A DNA stretch of 64,000 nt, taken from positions 33,111,870-33,175,869 of the forward strand of contig CM066317.1 in assembly GCA_033807775.1 (NCBI GenBank). The letters are read 5' to 3'. Source of the DNA: Saussurea involucrata. Taxonomy: Eukaryota; Streptophyta; Magnoliopsida; Asterales; Asteraceae. The notes below the pieces were generated by a model that searched no databases, was not told the origin of the DNA, and saw only the letters and a list, made by a program, of their open reading frames with translations. Shown here piece by piece: positions 11,756 to 23,964 of the stretch (the first letter of the stretch is position 1; every line of letters starts with the position of its first letter). Both the position numbers and the translations under genes were made by a program.

Positions 11756-13650
11756 AAGCGGTATGTGCCAGTTTGGTATCTAGACTCCGGATGCTTAAGG
11801 CACATGACTGGCGACAGAAATTTACAATCCACGTACAAAGAAACACACGATGGTGGATCTGTAACTTTTGGAGACGACAAGAAGGGACACATCAAAGGCT
11901 ATGGAGTTATAAAGAAAGAAAACGTCTCTGTATACAAAGTTGCATATGTGGATGGCCTTAAACACAACCTACTCAGTGTAAGCCAACTCTGTGATACAGG
12001 ATTCGATGTGTTATTCAAAAGAACTTTCTGCTCTCTGCAAAGTGAAGACACGGGAATGGAACTTCTGAGAGCCAAAAGAAGAGGTGATTTGTATCTAATG
12101 AATTTTAGTTCAAAAACCAAGGACAAAGTTTGCCTTGTAGCCTGCAAAAGTGAAGATGCCTGGTTATGGCATAACATGTTCTGTCACTTGAACTTTCATA
12201 CCTTGGATAAACTGATAAAACTTGATCTAGTTAAAGGTTTGCCTAATGTTAAATTTAATAAGGATCACTTGTGCTCTGCCTGTGAAATGGGAAAACTCAG
12301 AAGAGCTTCCCACAGAGGCAAAACAAATGTGTCTTGCACTAGGCCTCTGTACATGCTTCATGTCGACCTATGCGGTCCCATTGCCATACAGAGCCTAGGT
12401 GGCAAGAAATACATACTTGTCTTAATTGATGAGTATTCGCGTTTCACATGGGTTGAATTTGTTCGAAAGAAATCAGATGTTCCAATTATCTTGATTAATC
12501 TAATGAAAAGAATCCAAGTTCTTTATGAATGCAGAATACAGAAGTTAAGAAGTGACAATGGCACAAAATTTAAAAAACTCTGTCATTGAAGCCTATCTTT
12601 CTACAGAAGGAATATCACAGAACTTCTCTGCCGCACGCATTCCACAGCAGAACGGTGTAGTCGAAAAAAAGAATCGAACGCTCGTGGAGGCCGCAAGAGC
12701 TATGCTATCAGCATGCGGATTACCGATGAACTTTTGGGCAGAAGCGATTTCTACCGCTTGTTATACACAGAATCGTTCAACCATTGTGAAAAGACACCTC
12801 AAGACTCCTTACGAATTGATCAACAAATGGCGGCCAAACATCAAATTTTTCCATGTGTTCGGATGTAAATGCTTTGTTCTAAACGATAGAGATTCCAGAG
12901 GAAAGTTTGAGGTAAAAGCTGACGAAGGCAAATTCATTGGATACTCTGCCACTTCCAAAGCCTACAGAACATTCCTTACAAAATCTCGCAAAATCATAGA
13001 AAGCATCAATGTTTCTTTTGATGATTCATTCCAAAAGACTTCTGAGCAAATCAGTTCAGAACTCGGACTTAAAAGGGAATCCTCTGACATCTCGCAAACA
13101 AAAGAAGACTTGAATCTTCTATTTTTAGAGATGTTCCACGACGACATTGATCCCTCTGTTGGAACCATCAGAGCTTCTGCAGAACCATCTTCTGTCGGTC
13201 AAAATCCTACAGGTATGACTCTAACTGGTCCTTACAATGCTTCATCTTCTTCTGTGAATGCTACAGATACAAATGCCGAGGAAGAGACTGCAGAAGATGA
13301 AACTCCAAGGAAAACGACCACAGAAGCTGCTGAAAAACAAACTCCACAATCCACAGAGGAACCAATTACAGAGGATATAGAGGACCAAGTCTATACGTCC
13401 TCAGAGGAACAAACTCCACCAGCACTCATACCAATCATTCCACAAACTATAGGATCAACTACAAAGGCACACACTACGACAGAGGATACACCAGTAGAAG
13501 AAGAAGAAAAACAACAAGAAGCCTCTGAAGAAAGATTCGATGACATTGGTGACCACCATCCACGCACAACGCAGTGGACAAAAAGCCATCCTACAAGCCA
13601 AATAATCGGCGAACCTTATGACACGGTAAAAACCAGGTCTGCCACTGCTA
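11756..13650 (+). pseudogene. pol: Element A protease and integrase
   Basis: Protease motif YLDSGC is at about 11777-11794, with Leu where Ser usually follows the Cys (DSGCLRHMTG). The GAG-pre-integrase zinc region follows (12165-12300: His/His/Cys/Cys, HNMFCHLNF then CSACEMGK). The integrase core has HVDLCGP near 12360 and RSDNGT near 12550; the third acidic residue lies in VVEKKNRT near 12660. A frameshift at about 12560-12590 splits the core between its second and third catalytic acids. The C-terminal part (FHVFGCKCFVLN, FIGYS) is followed by a Glu/Thr-rich linker to about 13620. Normally this protein cuts the polyprotein and inserts the cDNA. Here it is broken. Confidence 0.85.
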
Positions 13651-15212
13651 ATTTTTGTTTCTTTACAAATTTTATTAGTGTGATAGAACCAAAGAAGATT
13701 TCTGAAGCCCTAGATGACCCAAACTGGGTAGACGCCATGCAAGAAGAGCTTCTGCAGTTTGAGCGCAACAAAGTATGGACTTTAGTACCTTTGCCACGAG
13801 GGAAACAGGCCATTGGGACAAAGTGGGTCTACAGAAATAAGAAGGATGAAGATGGAGTGGTCATCAGAAACAAAGCACGACTAGTGGCCAAGGGATATAG
13901 ACAAGAAGAAGGCATAGACTAGGATGAGACTTTTGCCCCTGTCGCACGGCTCGAAGCAATAAGAATATTCTTAGCCTTCGCAGCCCACAGAGGCTTTAAA
14001 GTCTATCAGATGGACGTAAAATCAGCTTTTCTCAACGGTGAAATCCAAGAAGAGGTTTACGTAAATCAGCCACCAGGGTTTGAAAGCTCAAAGTTCCCAA
14101 GGAATGTATACTACCTTGAAAAGGCTCTGTACGGACTGAAACAGGCTCCAAGAGCATGGTACGAACGACTTTCTACCTTTCTTCTAGTCAATGGCTACGA
14201 CAGAGGTACAACAGATACTACCTTGTTCTATAAACGTAAAAACAGTGAAATAATGCTTGTACAAATCTATGTGGACGACATAATTTTTGGGTCTACTAAT
14301 ACAGAAGAGTGCAAAACTTTTGAAAAACTCATGCAGAGTGAGTTTGAAATGAGTATGATGGGAGAATTAACATTCTTCCTCGGACTCCAAGTCAAACAAT
14401 CATCAGAGGAAATTTTTATAAATCAGGCCAAATATGTCTCTGACATTCTTTCCAAGTATAGCCTCTCTGATACCTCTACCATGAAAACTCCAATGGCCAC
14501 TGGAAATAAGTTATTCTTAGATCCAGAGGGAATCTCTGTAGAATGCACTCTCTACAGAGGCATGATTGGATCTCTGTTATACTTAACTGATAGCAGACCT
14601 GACATTATGCATGCCACATGTCTTTGTGCACGTTATCAAGCTAATCCTAAGAAATCACATTATGATGTTGTTAAGAGAATCTTTAGATACCTAAAGGGGA
14701 CCAAAAATCTCGGTCTCTGGTATCCACAGAACTCTGGTTTTTGTCTTAAAGCTTATACAGATTCAGACTATGGAGGATACATGCTCGACAGAAAGAGTAC
14801 CTCTGGGAGTTGTCAATTCCTAGGTGGTAAACTAGTCAGTTGGACCTCCAAGAAGCAGAATTGTGTCTCAACATCTACGGCAGAAGCTGAATACGTTACT
14901 GCTGCTAGCTGTTGTTCTCAGGTTCTGTGGATGAAGACTCAGCTAAAAGACTACGGCCACATCCTACTCAAGATACCCATCTTCTGTGATTCCAAAAGTG
15001 CCATTGCCATCTCTGCCAATCCTGTGCAACATTCAAAAACCAAGCATATTGATATAAGGTACCACTTCTTGAAATATCATGTTGAATACGATACAATCGA
15101 GATGCATTTCGTGCCCACAGAATACCAACTCGCGGACTTATTCACCAAAGCATTAGACGAAAAAAGATTCAATTTCTTGGTGGGTAAGTTAGGAATGATT
15201 AATATGACGTGA
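13651..15212 (+). pseudogene. pol: Element A reverse transcriptase and RNase H
   Basis: RT starts with DDPNWVDAMQEELLQFERN, continues through GTKWVYRNK and ARLVAKGYRQEEGID, and has its catalytic YVDD near 14268-14279. A TAG at 13920-13922 interrupts it just before DETFAPVARLE. RNase H (about 14740-15190) has YTDSDYGG, STSGSCQFLGG and STAEAEYV, ending with the usual ADLFTKALDEKRF. From 13923 to the stop at 15210-15212 the frame is open. Apart from the single stop this is the best preserved part of the element. Confidence 0.9.
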
Positions 15213-16363
15213 AAATCCTCTGTAATTATAGCTTTATCTTCTGTAAATATGTATATATTTCAATTGCTTTACTTATTGCTTTGATTGATTTATTTATGTA
15301 TGTAAATTCTCAATCTAAACTAGTTCTTGGCAACACAGAGCTTCTATGGGTCCGCTCAGAACCTCTGACGACCCCTACAGAACCTCTGGTATACGAGACC
15401 TATGTTCTATGCTAAACTTATCATACTTTGATCCAAGCATAGGTCAAGGGGGAGAAAAAGGAAATTACTTGCTCTATAGAGGTGATTAGATCAAGGGGGA
15501 GCAAAAGGGACCTTGAAATGATCTACAGAGGTTAATCTTTCAAGGGGGAGCCAAAGAAGAGTGTCGATGAATCTATATCGACAGAAGTCAGACATCACTG
15601 CAGAGAAAAGAAGAACCAAAAGGTATGTCTCTCGTACAAAGGGTTTTTTATAACAGTTTTCTGGGACACAAATTGTCAAATATGTCCTAAATATACTGTG
15701 GATAACATTTCAAAAATCAAAAGATCAAAAAGTTTCATAAAATTTGAGTTATGAGAAATTTGAGGTCATAGAGCCTCTGCTGAGCTCAACAGAGGCTCTG
15801 CCAGAAATATGCTCTGTGATCGCAAATTTAACCTCTATTGATCTTTTGGAATGTCATCTCGGAAACCGAATACACACACCATGACCTTCTCGAACAAAAC
15901 TTTTTCCATAACAGTTTTCTCGGACACCAACTTTCAAATATGTCCGCAAAACAACTCTTAAAACAAATCAAAACTTGGATGATCAAAAAGTTTCATAGAA
16001 ATTTAGTTATGAGAATTTTTCCCTCAAAGAGCTTCTGCTGGCCCTGACAAAGTTTCTGCAAGTTCCAACAGAGCCACAAAACCTCTGTAAGTGAAAATTC
16101 TTCACTAAAATCCTATCGATCCTCTCCAATGCTTTTACAAATGTTTTGGTTAAAGAAGAACCTACAGAGTCATGATAACAATGAGATATATGAGAGAGGA
16201 ATGAACATCAAGATTTTCAAAATCACAGAACTTCTGTAAACCACAAAGGTTCTGTCAATTTGTTACTTGGGCATTTCTGTGGCAGTAACGGTTACTTTTA
16301 CTGAGAGTGAAATTCATATGGCTAAGAACAACCCCACGCGCCTAGCATTAATGGGCCGCGCAC
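15213..16363 (+). other. Non-coding interval between RNase H and accessory gene, with internal repeats
   Basis: No gene seen. Three polypurine-like copies of TCAAGGGGGAG lie at 15444-15454, 15491-15501 and 15540-15550, in a diverged tandem repeat of about 48 bases. A second diverged repeat, about 150 bases long, begins near 15633 and again near 15893 (shared TAACAGTTTTCT and AAATATGTCC). CAGAGG/CCTCTG words are frequent. Confidence 0.6.
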
Positions 16364-16632
16364 GACGTCCTGTCATCCTCTGACATGGCCTACGTGTCTC
16401 ATTTTCATTGGGCGTACATGGAACGTTTCCTATGGAAAGTTGAACCCGCCGTTCTAACTCAAGTACGGATTCCAAATATTTATCCATTGCCATATATTTT
16501 TACCCTTTCGAATTCTACCATTTTACCCACCTATAAAACCCAAGCTTACCCTCTTATAAACCTTTACGAACTCTCATTTCTTCTCCGGCGAAACCCTGCA
16601 AAACCCTGCAAATATCTTATTCTTCTTACCAA
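16364..16632 (+). promoter_or_regulatory. Internal promoter-like region of element A's accessory gene
   Basis: GACGTC (16364-16369), TACGTGTC (16391-16398), ATTGGG (reversed CCAAT, about 16408) and a TATA box TATAAAA (16532-16538) precede ATG 16633, leaving a leader of about 65 bases if transcription starts about 30 bases after the TATA. The start context ACCAAATGGCT is a good plant one. It looks like a stand-alone RNA polymerase II promoter rather than a read-through region. Confidence 0.5.
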
Positions 16633-17015
16633 ATGGCTTCATCTTCTCAAGCTATCTCCCCTGAACACTCTCCGGCGAACTCACCGGAACATTCACCTGC
16701 TCATTCTGAACATTCAGAAAACCCCCACCTCGCCAAAAATATCGAACAAGAAGATTCCAGCGACTCAGCAGACTTTGCTCCGACCACCCCTCTTCAAAAC
16801 TTTATTGCAAAGGAACACTTCGAAAAGGTACTACCAATCAAGTCAAATAACTGCTACTTGGTCCCCTCACCCACTGCTTTCGGCGAAGCCCATGCCCTTC
16901 TTTTAAACATCATGGAAAATCATATCCTCTTCCCTTTACTTTCAAGACCCCCAAAGAAAATACCTGTTAGGTATTTGAACCAGTTTTGGCAAAGTTGCCG
17001 ATATGATAAAGATGA

Positions 17016-17395
17016 TCCTCTGCTGAAACAACTGCCACGAATACAGCCACTTCTGCCGCCAAAGATTTCGGGATAGCCGCAACTTCTGCGTTCAAGGAAT
17101 CAGTCAAACATTTCCTTGAACAACTGAATAAGCAATCCAACAGAGCAAAGGGCATTACACCTGCAGATCTACAGAACGCCCTAAAACACGTACAAGAAGA
17201 AGCAATGCACAACACTGTGATAATGCAACCTAAAGACTACATGACCAGAGCACAGCTAACAGAGCTCGGGCAGAATGTGATAAACCAGGTCACAGAAGTC
17301 ATCGTCTCCTTCACTACTGCAAATGCCAACTACGTCAAAGAGTTCAGAGAAAGTGTCGGCAGAATGCGCTTCAACACAGAAGCAGAGCTTGCAAC
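17016..17395 (+). repeat. Copy 1 of a 380-base intra-element duplication
   Basis: Matches 19902-20281 with about five differences (98.7%). The donor is probably the 19902 copy, which sits in an open coiled-coil frame, whereas this copy interrupts the N-terminal domain. The left junction shares TCCTCTGCTGAAAC. Confidence 0.85.
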
Positions 17396-19901
17396 ATTTG
17401 GAAATCAAGTTTAATAGAACAATGTTCTCACTTGAGTTCAACCTACCAACTAGGGGTCTTCTTGGACTAAAGAAATATGCAGAACAACCAACAGACTACG
17501 AGCTCTGTCGTTTTGTAGAAATGCTTGGGTACAATACCCAACTTAGGAAGAGAAATGACTTCCGCAGAGACAGACTACCACTTCTGTGGAACACCTTGTT
17601 TTCGATCCTCAACAGATGCCTGACAGGGAAGATAGGCAGCATTGACCAGAGCTCGCATCAGATCTTAACCATCATGTATGGAGTCTACTACGATCTCCCA
17701 CTCGATTAAGCGACCATCATGTTGCAAGAGATCATCAATACAATCGACAGAAAGAACAACACCAGAAGGGTAAAAGAGAACGATCCTAAATTTCTACCAC
17801 CTCTGCAATTCCAAAGGATTTTGGGAGTCCTGTTCGAACCTCTGTTGATGATACAGAACTGGCCAATGGAAGGGCCAACTCCTAAACAGTTCCCAATGAA
17901 CAAAAACATCCCCACAGATCATGTAGATGGCTACACCCACTGCAAACCTCTGTCAAAGAAGCTTCTGAGCTACGCAACGAACAAACCCCTTAAGAGAGAA
18001 TATATACGCGATCATAGAACTCCAAAACCGAGTCCTATGACACCCCCGTGTTTAGGTGTCCCCCTTGGAACAATGGTTGTAGAACCCCTCTCTACAGAAG
18101 CGAAGAAGCAGAAACTAGCAAAAACACTTGGCAATCCAACTTAGTTATATGGCCAAACGTGACGAGCTCATGGGAAAGAAGTCTTCTTCTAAAGCCTCTG
18201 TCTCTACCCCAAAAACAAAGAAGAGGAAAACTGCAGAAGGCACCTCTACAAACATTGCAGAAGATCAACCTTCACCTCCTCGTGCCACAGAAGTTGGCTC
18301 CTCTGCTCCTCCCTCTTCTCCAAAACAAAAGAAAAGAAAATCGAAACCCACAGAGGAAGGGGCACCAAAACCCAAGAGGAGGAAGTCCAAAAAGAAGCAT
18401 GGCAAATCACTTGATCAAATGGCTACCATCGCAGAAGAGGCAGCTGTAGAAGTGTTTGAAGAAGAGGTCGCAGAAACCCTGGTCGCTGAAACTGCAGAAG
18501 AAGAGACTGCAGAAGTCGAAGTTACAGAAGAAGGATATCAATCACCTTATCAATCCCCAGATCGAATCGCTCATCAAGGTAGCTTAACCGATTTCCTTCA
18601 AAACCCTGAAATTGCCAACACCCTAAATACAGCTGGGTGGACGGCACAACCACTTGACCACCACACCACAGAAGAACAAGACTTCCCTATCTCTGGAATT
18701 GACACCAATCTGCAAGAAGATGATCAAACCCCCAGAGATCAACCATCTGAAACCCCTAACATTCTACAGAGCCCCTTCATCCAACAGGGACTGGACGTCC
18801 ACAGAAGGAGTCCAAACCTAGCCCCAGAAGTTGAGTGGAATAGAGATGAGGTTACAGAGGTTTTAGAAAGAATGGGAGGAAAAGAAAAAGAAAAGGAAAA
18901 AGATGTCGAAGTTGTAGAGGTCTTAGAGGTAGATTCAGATGAAGAAGAAGCTGACCAAATACGAAAAGGTCTCTATCATCCACATGTCATGCAATTATAT
19001 GGCTCTCATCCAATCTACGACTTCTTAGTCACAGAGCCAGGAACTACAACAGGAGTTAGGGAAGAAGCACCAAGCCATAGGATAGCGACAGAGACTGAAA
19101 TGATAGATAATGAAGTAGTGCTTGGATGCCTAACAGAGGAAGAAACAAGAAAAGATGCCTGGATTAATAGAGGCACACAACCAAAACCAACTCCAGTGCA
19201 ACCCACACTTCTAACTCCGCAGGTCTAGCTACAGAAGGAGTTATTGAAAAAGAGTAGCACAGCTCGATCCAAACCCAACCCATCCAGCCAGAGGTTATTC
19301 TTTCAACCTCTGCGCCCACAGAAACCGGGGAATCCATTCCTAGGGAGTCTCCTCAAAGAGACTCACCTATAGTTCGTGATTCATCGCCCCAGATCACACA
19401 AGAACACCCAACAGAGGAATTCGTTTCCTCTGCCACGCACAATATAGGGTCAAAACTTCTTTCAGAGAGAAGTAGTGAGCACAAAGACGAAGAGACTCTA
19501 GACAAGTCTCCTAGTCAACAGAAGAAAATTCCGATACCCACCTCTGGAGTGGATTTGGACACTGTTCTTCATAGAACTTCTGTAGAGATCGAAACTCAGG
19601 TTTCTTCTCGAAGATCAGATGGAAATCCTTCCACCCCCAACGTACAAACAAGGGTGAACGAAGGTGTCCCAGGAGAGGGACTCACTCTGGAGACGAATGT
19701 GTTCCTCCAGAGGTTACACCAGGGACACAAGTATCAAGGGATGAGTTCCAAACCCTTGTCACCTCTGTGAACCAAACCATGAAAGAGTTGCAAAGCTCTT
19801 TCAAATCTTTTGCAGAGACAACATCGACGGCCATACTAAATCTGAACACCAAAATGGACAGTCTGTCCACAGAAGTGAAATCCGCCATCACCGAGATGAA
19901 G

Positions 19902-20281
19902 TCCTCTGCTGAAACAACTGCCACGAATACAGCCACTTCTGCCGCCAAAGATTTCGGGATAGCCGCAACTTCTGCGTTCAAGGAATCAGTCAAACATTTC
20001 CTTGAACAACTGAATAAGCAATCCAACAGAGCAAAGGGCATTACACCTGCAGATCTACAGAACGCCCTAAAATACGTACAAGAAGAAGCAATGCGCAACA
20101 CTGTGATAATGCAGCCTAAAGACTACATGACCAGAGCACAACTAACAGAGCTCGGGCAGAATGTGATAAACCAGGTCACAGAAGTCATCGTCTCCTTCAC
20201 TACTGCAAATGCCAACTACGTCAAAGAGTTCAGAGCAAGTGTCGGCAGAATGCGCTTCAACACAGAAGCAGAGCTTGCAAC
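19902..20281 (+). repeat. Copy 2 (probable source) of the 380-base duplication
   Basis: Lies in frame within the coiled-coil part of the accessory gene; see 17016-17395. Confidence 0.85.
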
Positions 20282-22388
20282 TCTAATCGGCCTCTGTGAT
20301 GATGTATGCGCAAAGTTGATGGCCGCAGGTGCAGAACTACCAAAGAAACCCAAAGCTTCTTGCAGAGTAGAGGGTACTACTGATAAGAGTCAGGATGACT
20401 CTGATGATGACCATCCTGGTCCATCAGATCATCCTGAGCGGGAGAAATCAAGGGAAGAAGCTACGAGCAGAGGTCTACCAGCTCCACCAATCGTAGCAGA
20501 GCCAATCAGCCAAGCTCCTCCAGAACAAACCCAAAAACAACAAACTCAACAGACCACAGAGACAACACCCATATCTGCGGAATCAATTCCTGAAGAAACC
20601 CAAGTACCAGAAACAGTTCAACAAACCACAGAGGCAACAACCACCCCTGTGGTAATAATCTTGGAAGAAACCCCATCAACAACCCAACAACCCGGAGCAA
20701 CAGAAGCTCAAAAGACTATAGAGGCAACACCCACCTCTGTGAAATTCACTACATTGTTCGGGGAAGATGATAAAGTCACAGAAGAAGTACAACTTCTAAC
20801 CTCTTCAGAAGAAGAACCCTCTCCAACATCAAACCAACCAAAATCTTACCCAAAGAGGAAATCGATCGCGCACAAACCACCAAGGCAAAAACGCTCTGCC
20901 ACCTTCATTATGAGAAGGATGGAATTCATAAACGCCTTCAAACAAGCCAAACGATTTGATACTCCTCAACCAACAGAAACCGAGCTCACAGAAGAAGTCA
21001 CCAAAGAACCTTCAACAAAGGTTACAGAGCCGAGCAAGCCAACAGAACCATCGACACAAAAGCCCTCTCAAACACAAGTGTCAAAACCTACAGAGGCAAC
21101 CCCCATCATTCCAACAGAAGCACCAACACCCAAACCTACAGAAGCAACAGGTTCTGCACCTCCAAAAGCCAAAGACAAGGGCAAAGCAATACTGACAGAA
21201 GAGCCCAAGAAAAAGAAATCATTGCCCAAGCCTACAGAGAAATTAATGAAGAGCGCCTTTGATGCCTTCCAAACTCCAAAGCCTGAAGAAGAGGACTGGG
21301 CATATGGAATGAAGCCTCTGTCAGACATTCCTCTAACAGGTAGAGCTACAGAAGTTGTTCGAAAGATGGAGAGTCTCAGAAGACAAGTACCACAACCAGG
21401 TCCAACACAAGAAGAAATGGAAGAAGTGGTATACAAATATCTCTATAAACAATCCTTTCAGACCAATCATCCAACAGATCATGTGACAGATCCAAAGATC
21501 AGAGAAGAATTTGACAACGTCTTCACCAGGACAAAGCCAAGAACCAAAGCAGACGTCTTCTCAATCCATAAGATCAAAAAGGTAATCTTCTGTAGGTACT
21601 CCTTTACAAAAACCTATCCAAGGGTCAGATACAATCTTTACAGAGTCATAAGGGTAAACAATTCAGAAACCACCTTCGCTGATGCTGACCTAAGGAATCT
21701 GAATCCCTATGATCTACCTGACCTTCTGCAATGGACGAAGGACAACTACAACACAGAGCCAAACACCAGAGCTTATCAAGTGTTGAGAAAAGCAATGAGG
21801 GAAAGGCTTCTGATCTACAGTCTGACAGACTTTCAGCTGGGAAAGGATCTTGGTCTCAAACATCTGAACCTACGACCACCAGAGGATCGCTGCCCACCTG
21901 ACGCCGTGCCCAACTCAATCATTATAGAACCAAGGTTCGGGTTAGTGTTTCAAAACCCACAAGGCGAAGTCAAACTTTTTGTGACCATGGACTGTCAGAA
22001 GTACGCAACTAGTACTCTGAACAAGTTCAGAGCAAACCTTGTAAAATACAGAGATACCGAGAAAATGGATAGAGACGCTGCAGATACCTTCATCAGAGAG
22101 ATTGATTCTACAATCCGCTTAAGAGAACTCTGCATCAGTTTCTACAAAGAGATAAGAGAAGTCGAAAGAGACAACAGAAGCTACAACGATTTCAGAGACG
22201 CCAAAATCTGATTCTCAAACAACCAAACTCTGCAAACCAATTTTAAGTTTATCTTTCATTATACTCAAATGTAAAATGCCTCTGGCATATCTCTTAATGA
22301 AAGAACTTTCGAGGTATTGTTTAACCTCTGTCTTATCGAACTTAGCCTAAAAAGTACTTCAATGTCAAATTTTTATTTTTCACTACTT

Positions 22389-22398
22389 AGGGGGAGAT
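22389..22398 (+). other. Polypurine tract of element A
   Basis: AGGGGGAGAT directly precedes the 3' LTR. Confidence 0.85.
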
Positions 22399-23213
22399 TG
22401 TTAGCTTCAATCTTCCTAAACATATAAGTATTTAGAAGTAGTGAAAAATAGGCTAAGTGAAGAAAGCCTCTTACAGAGGCTCTGTCGAACTTACCGAGAG
22501 ATCAAGGTCAAGAAGCTACAGAAGCTACAGAGGCGTCCTACAGAAGCTCTGTCATACGCGCAAAGAAGACCAAAGACTCGGAATCCGGTGAAGACTGATC
22601 TACAAAGGACCATACCGCAGAACCTCTGTAACACTTTACAGAGCCTCTGTGGTCCTCACTAAAGGCTTGGAAGATATTTATAATATCTTGCTACTGTTCC
22701 TGACCCGTTCATCAACTTGCATGGCAGCGTGCCCTGTCCAACTTCTACGTGTCAAACTCTGATTGGACTCAATAGGGCTTAGTACATAATAGACGTCTGC
22801 GGCATTAAATGCAATACCTTCCGTTCAACTGTTCATGCCGTTCGTTCAACTGTTCATGCCATCCGTTCTAAACAGTAGCTCATACTTTATGGTCCCCTTC
22901 AAGTAGTATAAAAGGAAGACTAATGTTTAGTTTTTCCTAAGTAGCAATCAATACACAAGAACACATAGCTTATGCACATTTTAGAGTCATATCTACTTAA
23001 AGCTTTGCATACTCACTGTTCTTAAATCTGTTCTTGCTATATATATTGGAACTCAGTAAACCTTGATAAATCATATTCTGATCACTGTTTCTTTATATTG
23101 TGTGTTCAAATCTATCAATCATATCTGTTAGTTCTTCAAATACGCTTCCGCATCAAACATAAACTCGAACTAATAGATCTGTTAATCTTGTCTAAGCAAA
23201 ACGGGAACCAACA
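22399..23213 (+). repeat. 3' LTR of element A
   Basis: 815 bases, same ends as the 5' LTR; TATA box at 22907-22914. It carries a 5-base segment (TGTCA, near 22750) that the 5' LTR lacks. Most differences from the 5' LTR are transitions. Confidence 0.9.
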
Positions 23214-23964
23214 GTAAGTATGGAAAAGCTTACCTAGGATCTTTATGGAAGAAACCCTAATTCGCTTTAAATGGAAACCCTAGAAATATGGAGGAACCTT
23301 CGGTTAAGCTTGGATCTTCTTGGGGTTTAATAGTCTACTAGAGCAACACCTTGCACACCAAAAAACCCCTAGTAACAATCATAAATGAGGGTTATTGAGA
23401 CCTTGCCCTCACGAATAAGTAGCAAAAAAACGCGGGCTGGTCGAGACCTTGCCCTCACAACTATGCCCCCGAGCAAAGTCGCGGGAATAGTTGCCCTGCC
23501 GGGCCACCTTTCTGTTCGATCTTCTTCTTGCCCAACAAAGCCACGACGACTATGACCCGGGCAAGGTCGCCGGGCATAGTCGCCCTCATTGCCATGCCTG
23601 TTGTTTGGTTCGTGCTTCGGCCCTCCAAACGCCGTCGTCCGACCTCTCGAGCTCCCTTAACATTACCCAAGATCCCGACTATCCCTTAGGAGATGAACGA
23701 TGATGTCAAACGTAAAGATTCTCTGGTCCCAACCCAAACCTACGATGGCCTAAACGACCGCGATCAACGAGATACACTTTTCTTTAACGTAAAAACACTA
23801 AGATGCGAGCACCATGAATGCATGCATGCGATAACGATCACGTGAAGAGCTCGGGGCACAAAAGGACCCCTCAAGTAACTTGGGTCAACAAGCTAAAATA
23901 TTTAAACGAGAACGCTAAGGAACGAGAACTTACCGAAGTAGAAAGTTTGGGGTGTTACAGTTGC

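Larger units (their letters stand above)
16633..22211 (+). pseudogene. Element A accessory gene (N- and C-terminal conserved domains, coiled coil)
   Basis: ATG 16633 opens a Ser/Pro/His-rich leader, then a globular domain with RYLNQFWQSCRYD (to about 17015), broken by a 380-base duplicated segment and resuming at about 17400 with FNRTMFSLEFNLP and LPLLWNTLFSILNRCLTGK. A TAA at 17707-17709 and a frame change near 18130 follow. Next is a low-complexity section with a basic stretch KPKRRKSKKKHGK (about 18380, NLS-like), a stop at 19226-19228, then from about 19745 a long open frame with coiled coil (to about 20350), Thr/Pro/Glu repeats and a C-terminal domain (21590-22211: VIRVNNSETTFADADLRNL, FQLGKDLGLKHLNL). 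Both ends match the accessory genes of B and C. I see no signal peptide or membrane segment, so an envelope protein is unlikely. Function unknown. Confidence 0.7.
7454..23213 (+). mobile_element. Copia element A: 15.8-kb Ty1/copia retrotransposon with a large accessory region
   Basis: Order: 5' LTR (7454-8265), primer-binding site, gag, protease, integrase, RT, RNase H (to 15212), a 1.4-kb non-coding stretch, a 5.6-kb accessory gene (16633-22211), polypurine tract, 3' LTR (22399-23213). The INT-before-RT order defines copia; an extra region after RNase H is typical of the SIRE/Maximus group, but this one is much larger than usual. Flanking GTAAT/GTAAG is a one-mismatch target duplication. I count about 20 substitutions and two small indels between the LTRs (about 2.3%), so the insertion is fairly young. 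Every coding region has stops or frameshifts. Confidence 0.9.
6209..23959. repeat. Solo gypsy-type LTR, interrupted by copia element A
   Basis: It starts TGTAACACCC at 6209 and ends GGGGTGTTACA at 23959, with a perfect 5-base target duplication GTTGC at 6204-6208 and 23960-23964. Removing the nested element (7454-23213) leaves about 1.99 kb with TG...CA ends and no internal coding region, as expected for a solo LTR left after recombination between two LTRs. The 6.2-7.4 kb and 23.2-23.9 kb parts contain no gene. Confidence 0.75.

Noticed and set aside
18048..18449. A second frame overlapping element A's accessory gene
   Set aside because: It is a shadow of the Lys/Ser-rich section read in another frame.
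16633..22211. An envelope protein in element A because of its position after pol
   Set aside because: No signal peptide, transmembrane helix or furin-like site is visible; coiled coil and basic patches suggest an internal, possibly nuclear protein.
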